A stretch of 64,000 nucleotides of DNA from Antedon bifida. Lineage: Eukaryota > Echinodermata > Crinoidea > Comatulida > Antedonidae. The stretch lies in assembly GCA_963402885.1 (NCBI GenBank), contig OY727098.1, positions 21,252,717 through 21,316,716 of the forward strand, written 5' to 3'. The position numbers and the translations under genes were made by a program. Below the pieces are notes generated by a model. The model had not been told where the DNA came from, ran no database searches, and worked only from the letters and a program-made list of their open reading frames with translations. Below are positions 32,953 to 44,800 of this stretch, piece by piece; position 1 is the stretch's first letter, and the number at the start of each line of letters is the position of its first letter.

Positions 32953-35900
32953 ATGGGTGATGCCAAGGGCCTAGGCCTGCCTCAGGGTATGGCCACAAAA
33001 AGGCAGAAAGCTCATGGTTATGTCTTAGTTGTTGGTCAATATCTCAGGTAATGTATTTTAAGACTTCTCACCATTCTTGGGGGAATGTCTCTTCTCTCTT
33101 TTTCCATAGAAATAGAAACTAGCCTATTATTTATTGGTGTAAAGTAGTAGATTACAAGCCAGGAGCTTACCCCAGTAAATGAACGGCTGAGTATAATTTC
33201 CTATACCACTATATTTCGAAGTGAATGGGGTTCTACAAGGTAAATTCGGTTTGATTCACTGCTCAGCCATGCAATTGCCACTAAGCTTCCAGTTTCGTTT
33301 GGAGGACATCCCAAGCGTATTCAAATGACCACCCAGTAATTTCCAAGTTAGCTTGAAATCTTACATGAGGTGAGCCAAACCAGGATTGATACATTGGTGT
33401 GGCCATAGCAGTGAAAAACAACTAAGAGCTAAAAAGGGTTTCATTATGTAAGCATTTTGAACCTTCATTTTAATAATTAAGTTTTTTTCCCTCCACAGGG
33501 ACTTGCTTCATGCACAAACTCCAGCATTAGTCAAAGACAGACGATACCATTTAAGAATTTTTAACAAATGTTTCATTGGAAGAGAAGTTGTTGATTGGTT
33601 AATGTTCAATGAAGGTTTAGCTGACAGGTCAAAGGTTATTGAAATGATGACTTTGCTTCAGAAGAACAATGTTTTCCATCATGGTATTTTGAGCATTATT
33701 ATGTTTCTTGTTAAATTTCCTGCTGTACCTTTAAAGTACTAAATATATAAATTGAAGGCCATTTCACCTAGTTAATAAATTATAAAAACTTTCACAATAG
33801 AAGGTATTGTCTCATAAGAAACTTTGTTCACAAAATATCATGTTCACAAAATATCATGTTCACATTTTTGGAATACACTCCACAATTCTCACGAAATGTA
33901 GTGTTAAATTGCTAAAATATTTCTAAATAATCTGGGCTTTTAGTATATAATAATTATCTCTTAATTAGAAAATTATATAAATTTGCATCTTAATCTTTAT
34001 GAATCATATTCAGACTCAAGTACAGTATCTATAAGGAAATACTTCATTTAGAATGTTTGGGAATTCCCCCTTTTTTACATACCTTAAATGAAAGAGGATA
34101 CTTTAGTTCTTTCCAAGTGTGAACTTTCAATTTCACAAAAACCAGCACACAATAAGAAAACTTGCAATCCTAAGTCTTAAGCTCTGTCTACACTAGATCA
34201 AAGTTTATGTGACAACAAAATGTGATGTGCCCATATATATGGACATGATGATGTCATACCACTATCTTGTTTGGGCATATCACTACCATATTTGGGCACA
34301 TCACACTTTTTTTGTCAAACTAGTTTGATAGTGGAGACAGAGCTTTAAACAGAGGTCATAACTTGTACGGCTACATGACTTTGTTGTTTATACGAATGGG
34401 TAATCTTTATGTTGAAAAGAAGAAGTTGTTTAGTACTTTTGTATGTGAATGGTCATTGAATAATGCAAGCTTGTTCCTTGAGTATTACTTAATGTGCTAA
34501 AAACTCTGTTTTACTAAATGCTCATCAGAAAAACAATACAGTACTGTTTAAAGTCCTCAATGAAATATGCAAATTGATTTACATGCAGTTAGATTTTCAA
34601 GACATATACCTTTTCAATTTTTGAATTACTTCCGTCTCATGAAACTAGTATTAATTGAATTGAGTCAATCAACATGACAAAAACCACAAACTTGTCATAT
34701 GCACATGATATCAGTCAAGGTGATTGAAAGCTCCATAATAGTTTTTATTGTTTATCTTAAATTATTATCAAATTTTGTTTGCACATTTCAGTTACAGATG
34801 ATCACAGTTTTAAAGATGATTATTTATTTTACCGTTTCCGACTTGATGATAACACGTTTGTTATGAAGAGAGAAAATGAACCATTCATCAAGGGCTGGCG
34901 CTTGTTTACAAAGTAATTATAATTTGACAAATATCACAGTGGTGAATCCAGGGAGTAGTGCTAAGAGCATCCCCAAAAACCCTTCCCCTTCATGTTCCTA
35001 CACCCCCCCCCCCCCCAATTATTAGATAAGTTTGATATCTATTTTTGACAGAATATTAATTTATAGCACTCCCCTGAGTCTGGTTCTCAAAAATGGTCGA
35101 CGTCAAATTGTCAATGCTATAGGGTTGAAAATATGAATATAATTATTGATAATAATAATTTAAAAGTAGTAATCAATCAAAATGTATTGGTATTTTCACC
35201 CATAACATGAAAGAGTAGTTATTCACTTCCACAGAAAACAAAAAAAGGCTTACATAATGATTTCACTTATAAAAAGACAAATGTACTGGTAAATGTGACC
35301 AAAAATCTTTATATAGCTGACAGATACTGGACTTTTTGTCAACTTTGTTTTTATAGTGAATAAGTATTATGTGACATTGAAATGGCATATAGTATTCAAC
35401 AAAAGGGATAATATGTTTAATAATTAGCAGAGTTGAATGGATCTTGTAAAATATTTATAAATATTTATTTACGTTTTAAATTGAAACCAGCAACACTGAT
35501 GATTATCTGTCAATTATGTGTTAATATTTGATATCTGATTATTTTATTTATTGCATAGTAAGTAACCAATGTAAAATTTAATATAATAAATCAACAGACA
35601 ACTGTATTCATTTCACTCATTTTAATATGTTTATATATGAGAAAAGTTAGTTCTAAATTATAATTATTTGTTTTGTTATTTCTTTTGTTCGATTCTGGAA
35701 TTTATTTCTGAAATAAAATAAATTATAAGTTTTTAATTTTATGTTTCAGATTGTCTAAATCAGGGAATTCAGACACGTTCCTTCAAAGCAGAGTAGAAAA
35801 TAGCATCTCATATGAAAAGGTAAACCTGTTACGGTTTCAGCCTTATGGCTATTTGTATCATTGATCGTCTGTTTTTGGAAAATAAATATACCTGAATTAT

Positions 35901-38882
35901 TAATGCAATTACTATATACAATAGTGTAGTTAAATCGTTTTTTTGTTATTACTGTTATTAAAAATAGAGGATGTGTATGTACTTGTGCTCTCATTTAACA
36001 TATGTTTTATTGTGTATTATTATGTAACACATTTACATATTTGTCTTTGTTTTAAATTGGATGCAATTTGTCTTTTGTAGTGTTTCTATGGGTCTGAAAT
36101 GGTTGATTATCTGGTCAAGAAAGGCCAAGTGAGTTCACGTCAGGAAGCAGTCATGCTTGGAAAAGACCTTCTTGAAAGTGAAATTATTCATCATGGTAAT
36201 GTTAATATAATTGTTATTTTTATTTTTATTATATCATTAATGTATATACATATAATGTAGCTACTGTATTGACGAAGTTATTGGTCAGAGGGTGAGCCCA
36301 CCTTTGACATAATTGAACTTGTACTCAATGTAGAACCAGTACAATTGAAGTTGATGGAAAATGCAGCTGTATTGTTGCATGAGCAAAGAGTGTGTTGTGT
36401 TTTTAAATAAACTTAGTATAGATACATTAAACCTAGTATAGATAAATTAAACCTAGTATAGATAAATTAAACCTAGTATAGATAAATTAAACCTAGTATA
36501 GATAAATTAGACTTGGTTTGGTTAGTTTGTTGTAGAGATATATTGTGCAGTGATAAATCTGTGGATTGTGTCAATCATGGTATCTGTGATAGTGTTAAGT
36601 CGACCCTTTTTCACAATGATTTTGATACTTTATTTAACTTGTTAAAACCATTTTAATCTTTTTTGATTCGTGTGAATCTTCATTTTGATGTGTTTTATTT
36701 TGCTGATACAATTTTTATATGTTTCTCCTAAGGGAGGTGAATACAATAAAAATATAGTAGAATATAGTACTGTAGTAATAATAGAAAGACAAACCACTAT
36801 TCAAAATGTGGTATGGTATCCTGCTGTGCTAGAATTGGAAAGATACTTGTATATTTAAATAAAAATAAAAAAATGAACATTACATTTACAGTACGTGCAT
36901 TGTTTATGGAATGTTAGCATACTCTGACTTTGTTCCTCTCAGGTTTTTTAATTTGAGACCTTTCAAATTCTTTCATCTAAATTCAATGTACTTACTGTAC
37001 TACTTGACAATTTTTGTCTTGTTTTTTTAATGACAGTGAGAGATGAACATCACTTCAAAGATGAGCATTTGGTGTACCAGTTTCATCCACATCTTGAAAC
37101 TATCAAATTATCTGACCTGTTGAACTTTGACATAAAGCCAAGACGAAGTTCATCAGCCAACTCTTCACCAACCAGTAGTTATATAACACAAACTAATAAA
37201 CTGCATTCACCAAGTGACGAAATTTCAGTAGGTTAGTTGAACTAATGGTGTTATGGTTATAATTTATAATAACTAATTTTGAGGTAAATCATTATGTTGG
37301 CCTCTTTTGCCACTACTTGGCGCAATCAAGCTATTTGGTTGTATTTGTGTTTGGTATACATTTGGTTGATTTTTTTTTTATATTGAACTGAAGCACTATT
37401 TAATTAATTTTGTTCACTTCTAGAGAAATATCAGAAGCTTTTGTAAACTACCTACCATTGTACTCTTAAATTGTTTACATCTACAGTTGAACTATTTATC
37501 TCAGCTCAGATAAGCATTAATTTATATCCATTTTTTCAGTGTCAATTCCAAGACATGCTTCATTGCCTGGTAATTTTGACGGCATGTCCTTGCGTACCCT
37601 TCAAAGTTTCACCATAGATGAGCCAGCTTCCTCGCAATCATCAAACTCTTCACCAAAAGTGTCTGGAGACACCAAAGCACCGCCGTCCGTTCTTCTGCGA
37701 CAAGCCACAGTAGACGAGTTGATGTCACAAGAATCACCATATATCCGTAAAACAATGACAGTAAGTTAGGTTGTTTCTAAAGCTCTATATTCACTATAAA
37801 ACTAGTTTGACGAAAAAGTGTTTTGTGCCCAAATATAGTAGTGATATGTCCAAATATGGTAGTGATATGACAGAGCTTTATAGTTTATACACTATACAGA
37901 TGTGCATCACATTGCAATCGTTTGTAGCAATTGCGACATATTTCCAATTTCAATGCGAAATCGTGTGTGAAAGCTCACATTAATATTGCAATTCTTACAC
38001 ATTGGGTATTATAATCTTTGTTAATCTTGATCACATGGAAAAAATTGATTCATAAAATCTGTTCACTAGTAAGGTACATTTTTTTTAAAGTATTGTAAAT
38101 TATTCAACAAAACTGAACCTAGTTTGAAAAATGTTATTTCCATTTACTGTGTCTTATTTTCTATTTTTGTACAAAAATATGAGATAATATTATCAAAATG
38201 TTGGGTCCGTTCCGGGTAAGTTTGTTCCTACCCACCAAAGCTAGCGTTAACTGTTCCCATGAAAGCACCTTACCCGGGTACAAAAACTAAGCTTCATTTA
38301 AGGTGGACATATGCTCACTTTTTGTGTTCACACACACGATTCCTTATTTAGATTACAATTGATTCTTTTCATTGTCAGTCAGTTTTTATATTCATTTTGT
38401 AGACATATGCTTGCATTTTGTGTTCGTCATAATCAAAGCAAACTCTGATCAGAGCGTGGCTTCTCTAACAGTATTCTGAAACCATCCCCAGTCTTCTGTC
38501 ATCCTACTTGCTTGCTCCATAGAGCCAAACACATCTGTTATAGTCTTTTTCCATTTGCATCTTGGTCTTCCACTTCTTTTCTTCCCTAGAATATAAGCCT
38601 CCAACATTTTTTTATTTTCCTTGTTGATTTCAGATTACAAGTGATTCTGTAGGGTATGGTTTTATTGTACGAGGTAATGCTCCTTGCTACATACAAACAG
38701 TGGATCCAACCGGACCAGCAGCTGAAAAGGGTCTAAAGGTGCGTCAGTATGTCTCGTCCGTCAACGGCCATGATTGCCTTAAGATGTCGCATCAAGAAGT
38801 TGCCGATCTAATCCTAAAGCGGCAAAACGAGGTTACTCTCGAAATCATGACCCATTTCAGAGATGCCTCGAAAACTACATGA
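32953..38882 (+). CDS. DEPTOR: DEPTOR, DEP domain-containing mTOR-interacting protein (416 aa)
   Basis: Coding exons: 32953-33047, 33499-33683, 34792-34912, 35750-35819, 36081-36195, 37037-37231, 37540-37760 and 38634-38882. They total 1251 nt, in frame. DEPTOR binds mTOR and inhibits mTORC1 and mTORC2 in vertebrates. The order is as in the vertebrate protein (409 aa in human): a start segment with VLVVGQYLR, DEP1 (KDRRYHLRIFNKCFIGREVV), DEP2 (YGSEMVDYLVKKGQVSSRQE), a Ser-rich linker, then a last-exon PDZ domain with carboxylate loop GYGFIVRG. The segment ATVDELMSQESPYIRKT just before the PDZ also matches the family. The start is fixed by an in-frame TGA at 32944. The linker is Ser/Pro-rich, but I see no SSGYFS-type beta-TrCP degron. 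Introns hold MITEs, a minisatellite and a LINE relic. Confidence 0.95.
34178..34347. mobile_element. MITE family M1, copy c
   Basis: This is the best-preserved long copy. The left end TTAAGCTCTGTCTACACTAG and right end GATAGTGGAGACAGAGCTTT are inverted repeats. The core has GATGTGCCCATATATATGGA and TTTGGGCATATCACTACC. It lies in intron 2 of DEPTOR. Confidence 0.8.
35003..35016 (+). repeat. Poly-C tract (14 C)
   Basis: A run of fourteen C in DEPTOR intron 3, next to sequence (CTGTCAAAAATAGAT type, inverse here) that also recurs near 28360 and 28805. Probably part of a dispersed old repeat. Confidence 0.6.
36411..36510 (+). repeat. Minisatellite, 20-bp unit, about 5 copies
   Basis: The unit ACCTAGTATAGATAAATTAA repeats head to tail; the first copy has ACTTAGTATAGATACATTAA and the last degrades into ...AGACTTGG. 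It lies in DEPTOR intron 5. Confidence 0.9.
37779..37880. mobile_element. MITE family M1, copy d
   Basis: Left end AAGCTCTATATTCACTATAA, core GTGCCCAAATATAGTAGTGA, right end GACAGAGCTTTA. A short internal-deletion form starting just after the exon 7 donor of DEPTOR (intron 7). Confidence 0.7.
38449..38587 (-). pseudogene. LINE ORF2 C-terminal remnant
   Basis: The minus-strand frame reads GKKRSGRPRCKWKKTITDVF, continues with MEQASRMTEDWGWFQNTVRE and ends ATL-stop at 38449. The GRPR-x-[KR]W...A.R...D...W...V..A pattern is the usual C-terminus of non-LTR retrotransposon ORF2. No upstream reverse transcriptase remains. It lies in the last DEPTOR intron, antisense, 46 bases before the PDZ exon. 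Confidence 0.7.
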
Positions 38883-40190
38883 ACAGCTACAACAAGATTG
38901 TATGCTACAGTTGTATTACTGTATTCTAATATTACAAGGTAACTGCTCATAATGGAGGGCAATTTCAGGTACAATGCAGTCAAGTGGTATTACATAAATT
39001 CTTATCACTTATTTCAAAGAGACACAATTTGTACACAAATTATGTACAAACCCAGGAAGTAGAAACAAATGCTTTTTTCTTGTTTGCAACATCAGTGACA
39101 ATACAAATCCAAAAAGAAAAGATGTTCAATCATTGAATATTCTGTTACATGCATTAGATGTATAGGATTGTCGGACCAACTGGCTATTAACAAGGGCATT
39201 GTCCATGGGACTCAACTGGTTCTATTCATAATTCAATGGATCAAATAGTGTGAAATGTTTATACCTGTTAATTGTGGTGCAAAGAGTACACATGTTACAG
39301 ATAAAATTGTTATGAGTGTATCATACATTTTGGAACCATTATGTAAAATTGTAAGAAAAGTATATGGAAAAAAATATGGATAAGTTGGTGGAACATCGAC
39401 ATAAAATACAATGATTCTAAAAGGATGATACATTAAAATTTTGGGAAGCCCTTAAGATAAGAAAAATGATTTTTAGAAAAAGTAATCTTCTACCTCTACT
39501 TCGACAATCAGGAGGCTTATTATTATGAGCAGTGCCAGCAAAATATTGGGTCGGTCGTCTAATACACTATTGTCTAAAATGCTGTCAACGACTCTGTGAG
39601 TCTTATCTTGTATATGCATAAATAGATATTCGTAATTAGATTGTATAAGTAGTACCTATGCAATAACTTCCATGTTTTAATAAGAACATTTTTCAGATTT
39701 TGAGCACAAATCTTAAGCTGGTGACTTAATTGAATAACCTCTATCTTTGCATTTTAGTGTTGGAGAAAAGAAAATGTTGAGGCTTCCTGTTTTGCTTCTT
39801 CATACTTAAAATATATAATATTGAAAGATTATAATCATGTGTAGGAGTTTTGTTAATTTTTATTTCTGTTTTGAAATTGTAATACACAGTGTGTGTAAAG
39901 AAGGATAAACCTATCTTATTTAATAGTGCGTTGTCAACCCTTACAATCTTGAAATTCTGTCGAAACCAGGGGTTTATTTTATCAAGAGATAGGTCCTTAA
40001 TGTGTTTTAGAGGTTTTTTTTTGGATGCATTTGCAGCAGACCCCACAACTACTATAGATTGTAAAAACTGTCAAAATGTTTCAAAACTAAACACCCTTGT
40101 CTCAAAGTGTTTTCGAAAGGTGTCATTAGAGGCATTTTAAAGAATAGAAAATAATACGAGGCCTTAAAATAAAAGTCTGGTTTTGGGAGT
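38883..40190 (+). other. DEPTOR 3'UTR (inferred)
   Basis: No coding sequence is seen. It ends at a good AATAAA (40168) followed by GT-rich sequence, giving a 3'UTR of about 1.3 kb. Confidence 0.5.
40168..40173 (+). terminator. Candidate DEPTOR polyadenylation signal
   Basis: AATAAA followed by AGTCTGGTTTTGGGAG and TTTCAGTGTGT, a U/GU-rich downstream element. Confidence 0.5.
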
Positions 40191-41740
40191 TTTCAGTGTG
40201 TACAGAAAATTTATTTTAATGTTGATTCTTTAGGATGTATTTGTTCATCTAATAAGTATTTTACTGTATTTGGTTTTGGGATAATAGTATTTGTGTTTCT
40301 GTGCATAGTAATCATATAAACAAAAAAATATTTATTTTCATTTGGATCTGATTCCAATTCTATATAACTTTATATTTAGTGTGTGATAAGCTGATTATTT
40401 TATCAACTAAATGAATGGTTTAAAATGAATCATTCCAACATAGGAAAATAACTATTGTTTAATTTTAGAATAGATTTTAACTACTCTAACAATAATAATA
40501 TTGTATATTATTTTATGGTTGAAAATATACCTACAATTTAATTATTTACTAAGGCCAGCTCGTTTATATTCCGCAGTATATTTCATAATTACTGTTTTAC
40601 TTTCAGCATAATTCTAAGAATTTTAGAATAGTATAAATAAACCTAATAAGGGTATTTTTTATTAAAGACAAAGGCTAACAGCCTAATGGTTCAGAAAATA
40701 ATAAAAAAATTATGTCAATATTTTTAATCTGTTCATTATTTGGTTCAGAGTGTACTTTTATTGTAATTGATTACGTGTTTGTTTAAAACACATAAAACAC
40801 TACGGTTGGTATCTTTGATTTTGATTTTCACTACACATTTGGTAGGAAATGGAATCACCAATTACAGGATGGGAAAGAGTCCTTTATGATACATTTCTTG
40901 AGCCAGAACCTGAATTTGGGGAGGCAAGCATAATATACTATTCTTTTTTATTTGTAGTCTACACACATGGGTATAATAATAGATTTGTATTTATAATGTG
41001 CTTTATATACTAACAACCATGTCAAAGGTCAATCAACTAGATACTTTCATCTCTTGTATTATGTGAAGCTGCCACTGCTCTTTCATCTGTTCATAATGAC
41101 ACAGGTTGAAATGGACTGGCAGTAATTCATTCTGTACGAAGGATCCTCTTTCTGCACCAGAGCATGATTTTTTGCTGTAGTGCATATCAATGCAACAGTA
41201 TTTGCAGTGATCTGGTTATATGCCAGAAATAGTTCATTGTTGATATTCTTCCCAGGAAATATACTCTTCCCAGATAATTCTTTTATTTTTAATAACATGG
41301 TTACCTTGTATAGCCAATCTTTATAAATTACAAACATGGCCTGCAAGTGAGAACTTTCTTCCTGTTGAAATAACAAATTTAGGGTTTCATGAATACTGTA
41401 AATTGAATTTGGTTTGGTTGATAGAAGCGAGACACATACAGTATTCAAAATTAGGCCCAATTGCTTAAATACAATTCCAGTTCTGTGAATCAAACTGATC
41501 CTAATCTGTTTATTGTAGACAAATAATTACACACTTTCACACCTGTTCCAGCTCAACACTCAGATGGCGCTACCGTACAGCATTAGATACTTTTTGAATT
41601 CACTACACGACTATGCGCATATCGAGAAGAAAAAGGTTGGCAGGAGCATAATTGGGTGTCATAAAAATTAACATAGCGATGTGACTTTATTTGCTGGAGT
41701 GATGTGAAAGACCTTTTACACTTCAATTAAGAAAACACTA
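40191..41740. other. Intergenic region between the DEPTOR and RPS20 3' ends
   Basis: The two genes converge here. It is AT-rich. The only open frame of note is 41083-41493 on the minus strand (136 codons, first codon TTG not ATG): a non-repetitive peptide including KDWLYKVTMLLKIKEL and AYNQITANTVALICTTAKNH that I cannot assign. It may be a relic exon or retrocopy, or chance. Confidence 0.35.
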
Positions 41741-41766
41741 AAAACAATGTTTCAAGTTACAGTATC

Positions 41767-41772
41767 TTTATT
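41767..41772 (-). terminator. RPS20 polyadenylation signal
   Basis: AATAAA on the minus strand, about 90 bases beyond the RPS20 stop codon, followed by T-rich sequence. This gives the short 3'UTR usual for ribosomal protein mRNAs. Confidence 0.7.
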
Positions 41773-41859
41773 TGCTTTATCACACATGTGCTCTTTTTTA
41801 AGACCTGGTAAAGATCTATTATTGGCCTGGTCTACACATTTTAGACTTTAAAAGACTGT

Positions 41860-44800
41860 TTATGCATCAGCAATGGTTACTTCAACTTCAACGCCTGGTT
41901 CAATGCTGATTGATGTCTATAAAATAAGGTTAAGGGTTACAGCACTAAAATGAATACACTTTCTTTTAGCAAAAGGTATATAATTTCATACATACTGCAC
42001 AAAGACAAAGAATATGGCCAAAAAAAACAGATATTTATGTCCAGATAATCTAATTTGCGGTTGTCCTCTTAACTACTCTGCTGCCAGGGAGTCTGATAAA
42101 GAGGCCTTGGAGAGTGCCTTATTAATTGGAGAGGAACTACTACTTAAATCATTATTAGTGGCTTCAACATTTCCTTTTAAACATAATTCACCTCATGAAA
42201 TTATTTATACCATTGCACTCATAAAATACCCACTTATTATAGGGGTGTCCTAAAGGACTATCAAATGATAGTCAACACAATATACACATTTGCACCCATT
42301 ATAATTATAAACTATTTTACGATTGTAGAACAAAGCAATTTACTTTTGAACAGTCATTATGAATAAAAGGATACAATCTGCTTAACAATCTCCGAGGGGC
42401 TGTGAAGATCAATTAGACGCTTGTGAATTCGCATTTGGAATCGATCCCAAGTTTTGGAACCTTCACCACATGGGGTTTTACGGGTGGTAATTCGAAGAAT
42501 CTTGGTTGGCATGCGGATTGGTCCTTTCACTTGCAGATTTTTATCTTGTGCTCCACGTTTCAACTCGGCACAAACTAAAAAAATAAATGTGGTTATAAAT
42601 ATTAGTTTACTATTATCCTCGCTTTAAGTGATTTATTATATTGTCATGTAAAAAAGTGTAGTTTTATAGTAAAAAATATAGTAAAACTTGTCATCTCTCT
42701 CACTGTAGAAATATTGAGAACAAGGTCTAGTTTAAAAATGCAAATAGTTTAGGTTAATAAATGAAGTAATTTTTCTGTAAATTAGTGGCCAACCTTCTGG
42801 TTGTTAAGGGGCCGTCCAAAAACTAATTTTCCGCGAGTTCCGCGATTTTACCTTCATAGTTCATTGAACCTCATTTCCGCGGAACGTGCGATACAAAAAT
42901 ATTCATTCGGAATGCTCGCGGAACGCAATTGATGAATATTCATATAAACAATCAAAATGTTGCCGCCCACATATCGCGAGTTCCGCGGGGAGCCTAATTA
43001 AATGTTTACAATGTACCAGGAACTACGACTAGGCTAAAACGGAAAAACATTACATTCAGAACTAATGAATCAACTAGGTCCTTTTACGACGATAATCTCG
43101 TATACAGTAGTATCCCTCCTAGGCCCAGCTAGCCGATATGTCAGCTAGCCCAGTCTAGTTAGTAGTACCCACGTCATACAGTAGTATAATAATAATTATT
43201 ATTGTTTTGGCGGCCTACACTATAAATGATTTAATCCTACCTTTTGTTAGCGAATTATAAAAAACAACGACACCTAGGCTAGGACACCAACAATAAAATA
43301 TGCAAAATAAATATATATTCCATGTTAAGATTTAAGATAGGCCTTTTAATAATTATTAAATACATGTGTAAAGAAAATGCCCGACTAGAATTTGGATGGA
43401 GGGAAAAAAACATGTGAATCGTGGGAACAGTTTAGAGCAGCTAAAAGAGTATTATATTACGTTTCATGTCATGTGACACAAAATCCAGGTACACGATCTT
43501 AATTAGCCACCCCTCGTACCGAGTTGAAAAAAAAAACATGTGAGAGGTTGCGGTAAACAGAGAGTATCGTGTTTCATGCCATGTGACCAAAAAAACTAGG
43601 TCTGTATAATTACGGTCTTCTGTCGGCAGTCCTTTTGAGCGACCGACTGAACGTTCTGATACTATATTTAGAATGAATTGTTTACGATCTTTTTTGTCGG
43701 GATCGTTTCTGGATCGACTGGACGTTCGCTATATTATTTTTATTAGTTGGCCTAGTTCATTGTGTTGTATCGTGTCTCTACGTTCATTTACAACGTGGGA
43801 AATTTATATTCGCCGTTGAGTAGGTATAACACGCACGAAGGAAACGAATACGATTACAAAATATTATATATTTTTATGATCAAAGTTGCTGCGACTGAGA
43901 GTGGATTCTGTGTATTGTGTACGATAGTTTATACCATGCATTGTACTTATATACTATATCGTTCTTAAAATAATTGTAACTACTGTAAAAATAAAAGATT
44001 ATGCTTTAATACCTTCAAACTGTTTTGTTTTTTCTTTTGTCAAGAGTTCACAAAAATATTTTTGGTTTTTTTATTTTTTTAAAAACTTTTTATGGAGGTA
44101 TATTTTTTGCGCGATGGACGTTTTGGCCCACTTTTTTTTAGGACGAAACGTCAAACTTTTAAAATGCGAAACAGAACAAAATTGACTATGTATGAAATAT
44201 TATTGCCGATGACAAAATTGAGTTTTGTATTGTTTATATCCAGACGTAATTAAAACATTAAATTTAATTGCCACCGAGCGAAATTGTAGGCCCTAGGCTA
44301 ACTAATCCGTCCAAGCTGCTACCCCCGCCTCACTCATCGGCCATGGTCCGCCGTCTCTCGCTCGACTCATCTATCCAGGAAATTCCCTATTCTATCGCGA
44401 GAACCATGATGTTGGTCTCAATAATACTAAACAGTGGGCTGATTTATAGTTTAAAACAGCTTACGGCATTTCTTAAGTGAATTTTTATTCAACGTATTCA
44501 TTCTTCTTTGATGAATCCTTTGCCAATTGCTGTGTAAATCAGTATTTAAAGTTGTGATGCGAAAAGTGTGTGTAATTATTCCACAGGTAAACCAGGCATA
44601 AGAAAACCCATCGCCCAACAGGACCTCGTGGTGTGCCGATCTCGAGATTATCGTAAACAAAATTGGTAGAGTCCATTATGTATGGGGTGTTTCCTTTTTA
44701 CGAACCTATAAAAAACGCGCTTCGACCACTGTGTAGGCAAAATATTTATTTCGTTAAATCCCTAAATTGATAATCGCGTATTCTGTAATCACGTGACTGA

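Noticed and set aside
33684..33742. Open-frame extension after the first DEP exon of DEPTOR
   Set aside because: It runs past a good donor (CATG|GTATTT), and the next exon restores the DEP sequence only if spliced at 33683.
35755..35994. 79-codon minus-strand open frame in DEPTOR
   Set aside because: It is the antisense shadow of the 35750-35819 exon plus flanking intron.
44268..44480. 70-codon open frame inside TE1
   Set aside because: No transposase motif and no homology that I recognise; it lies in non-coding transposon sequence.
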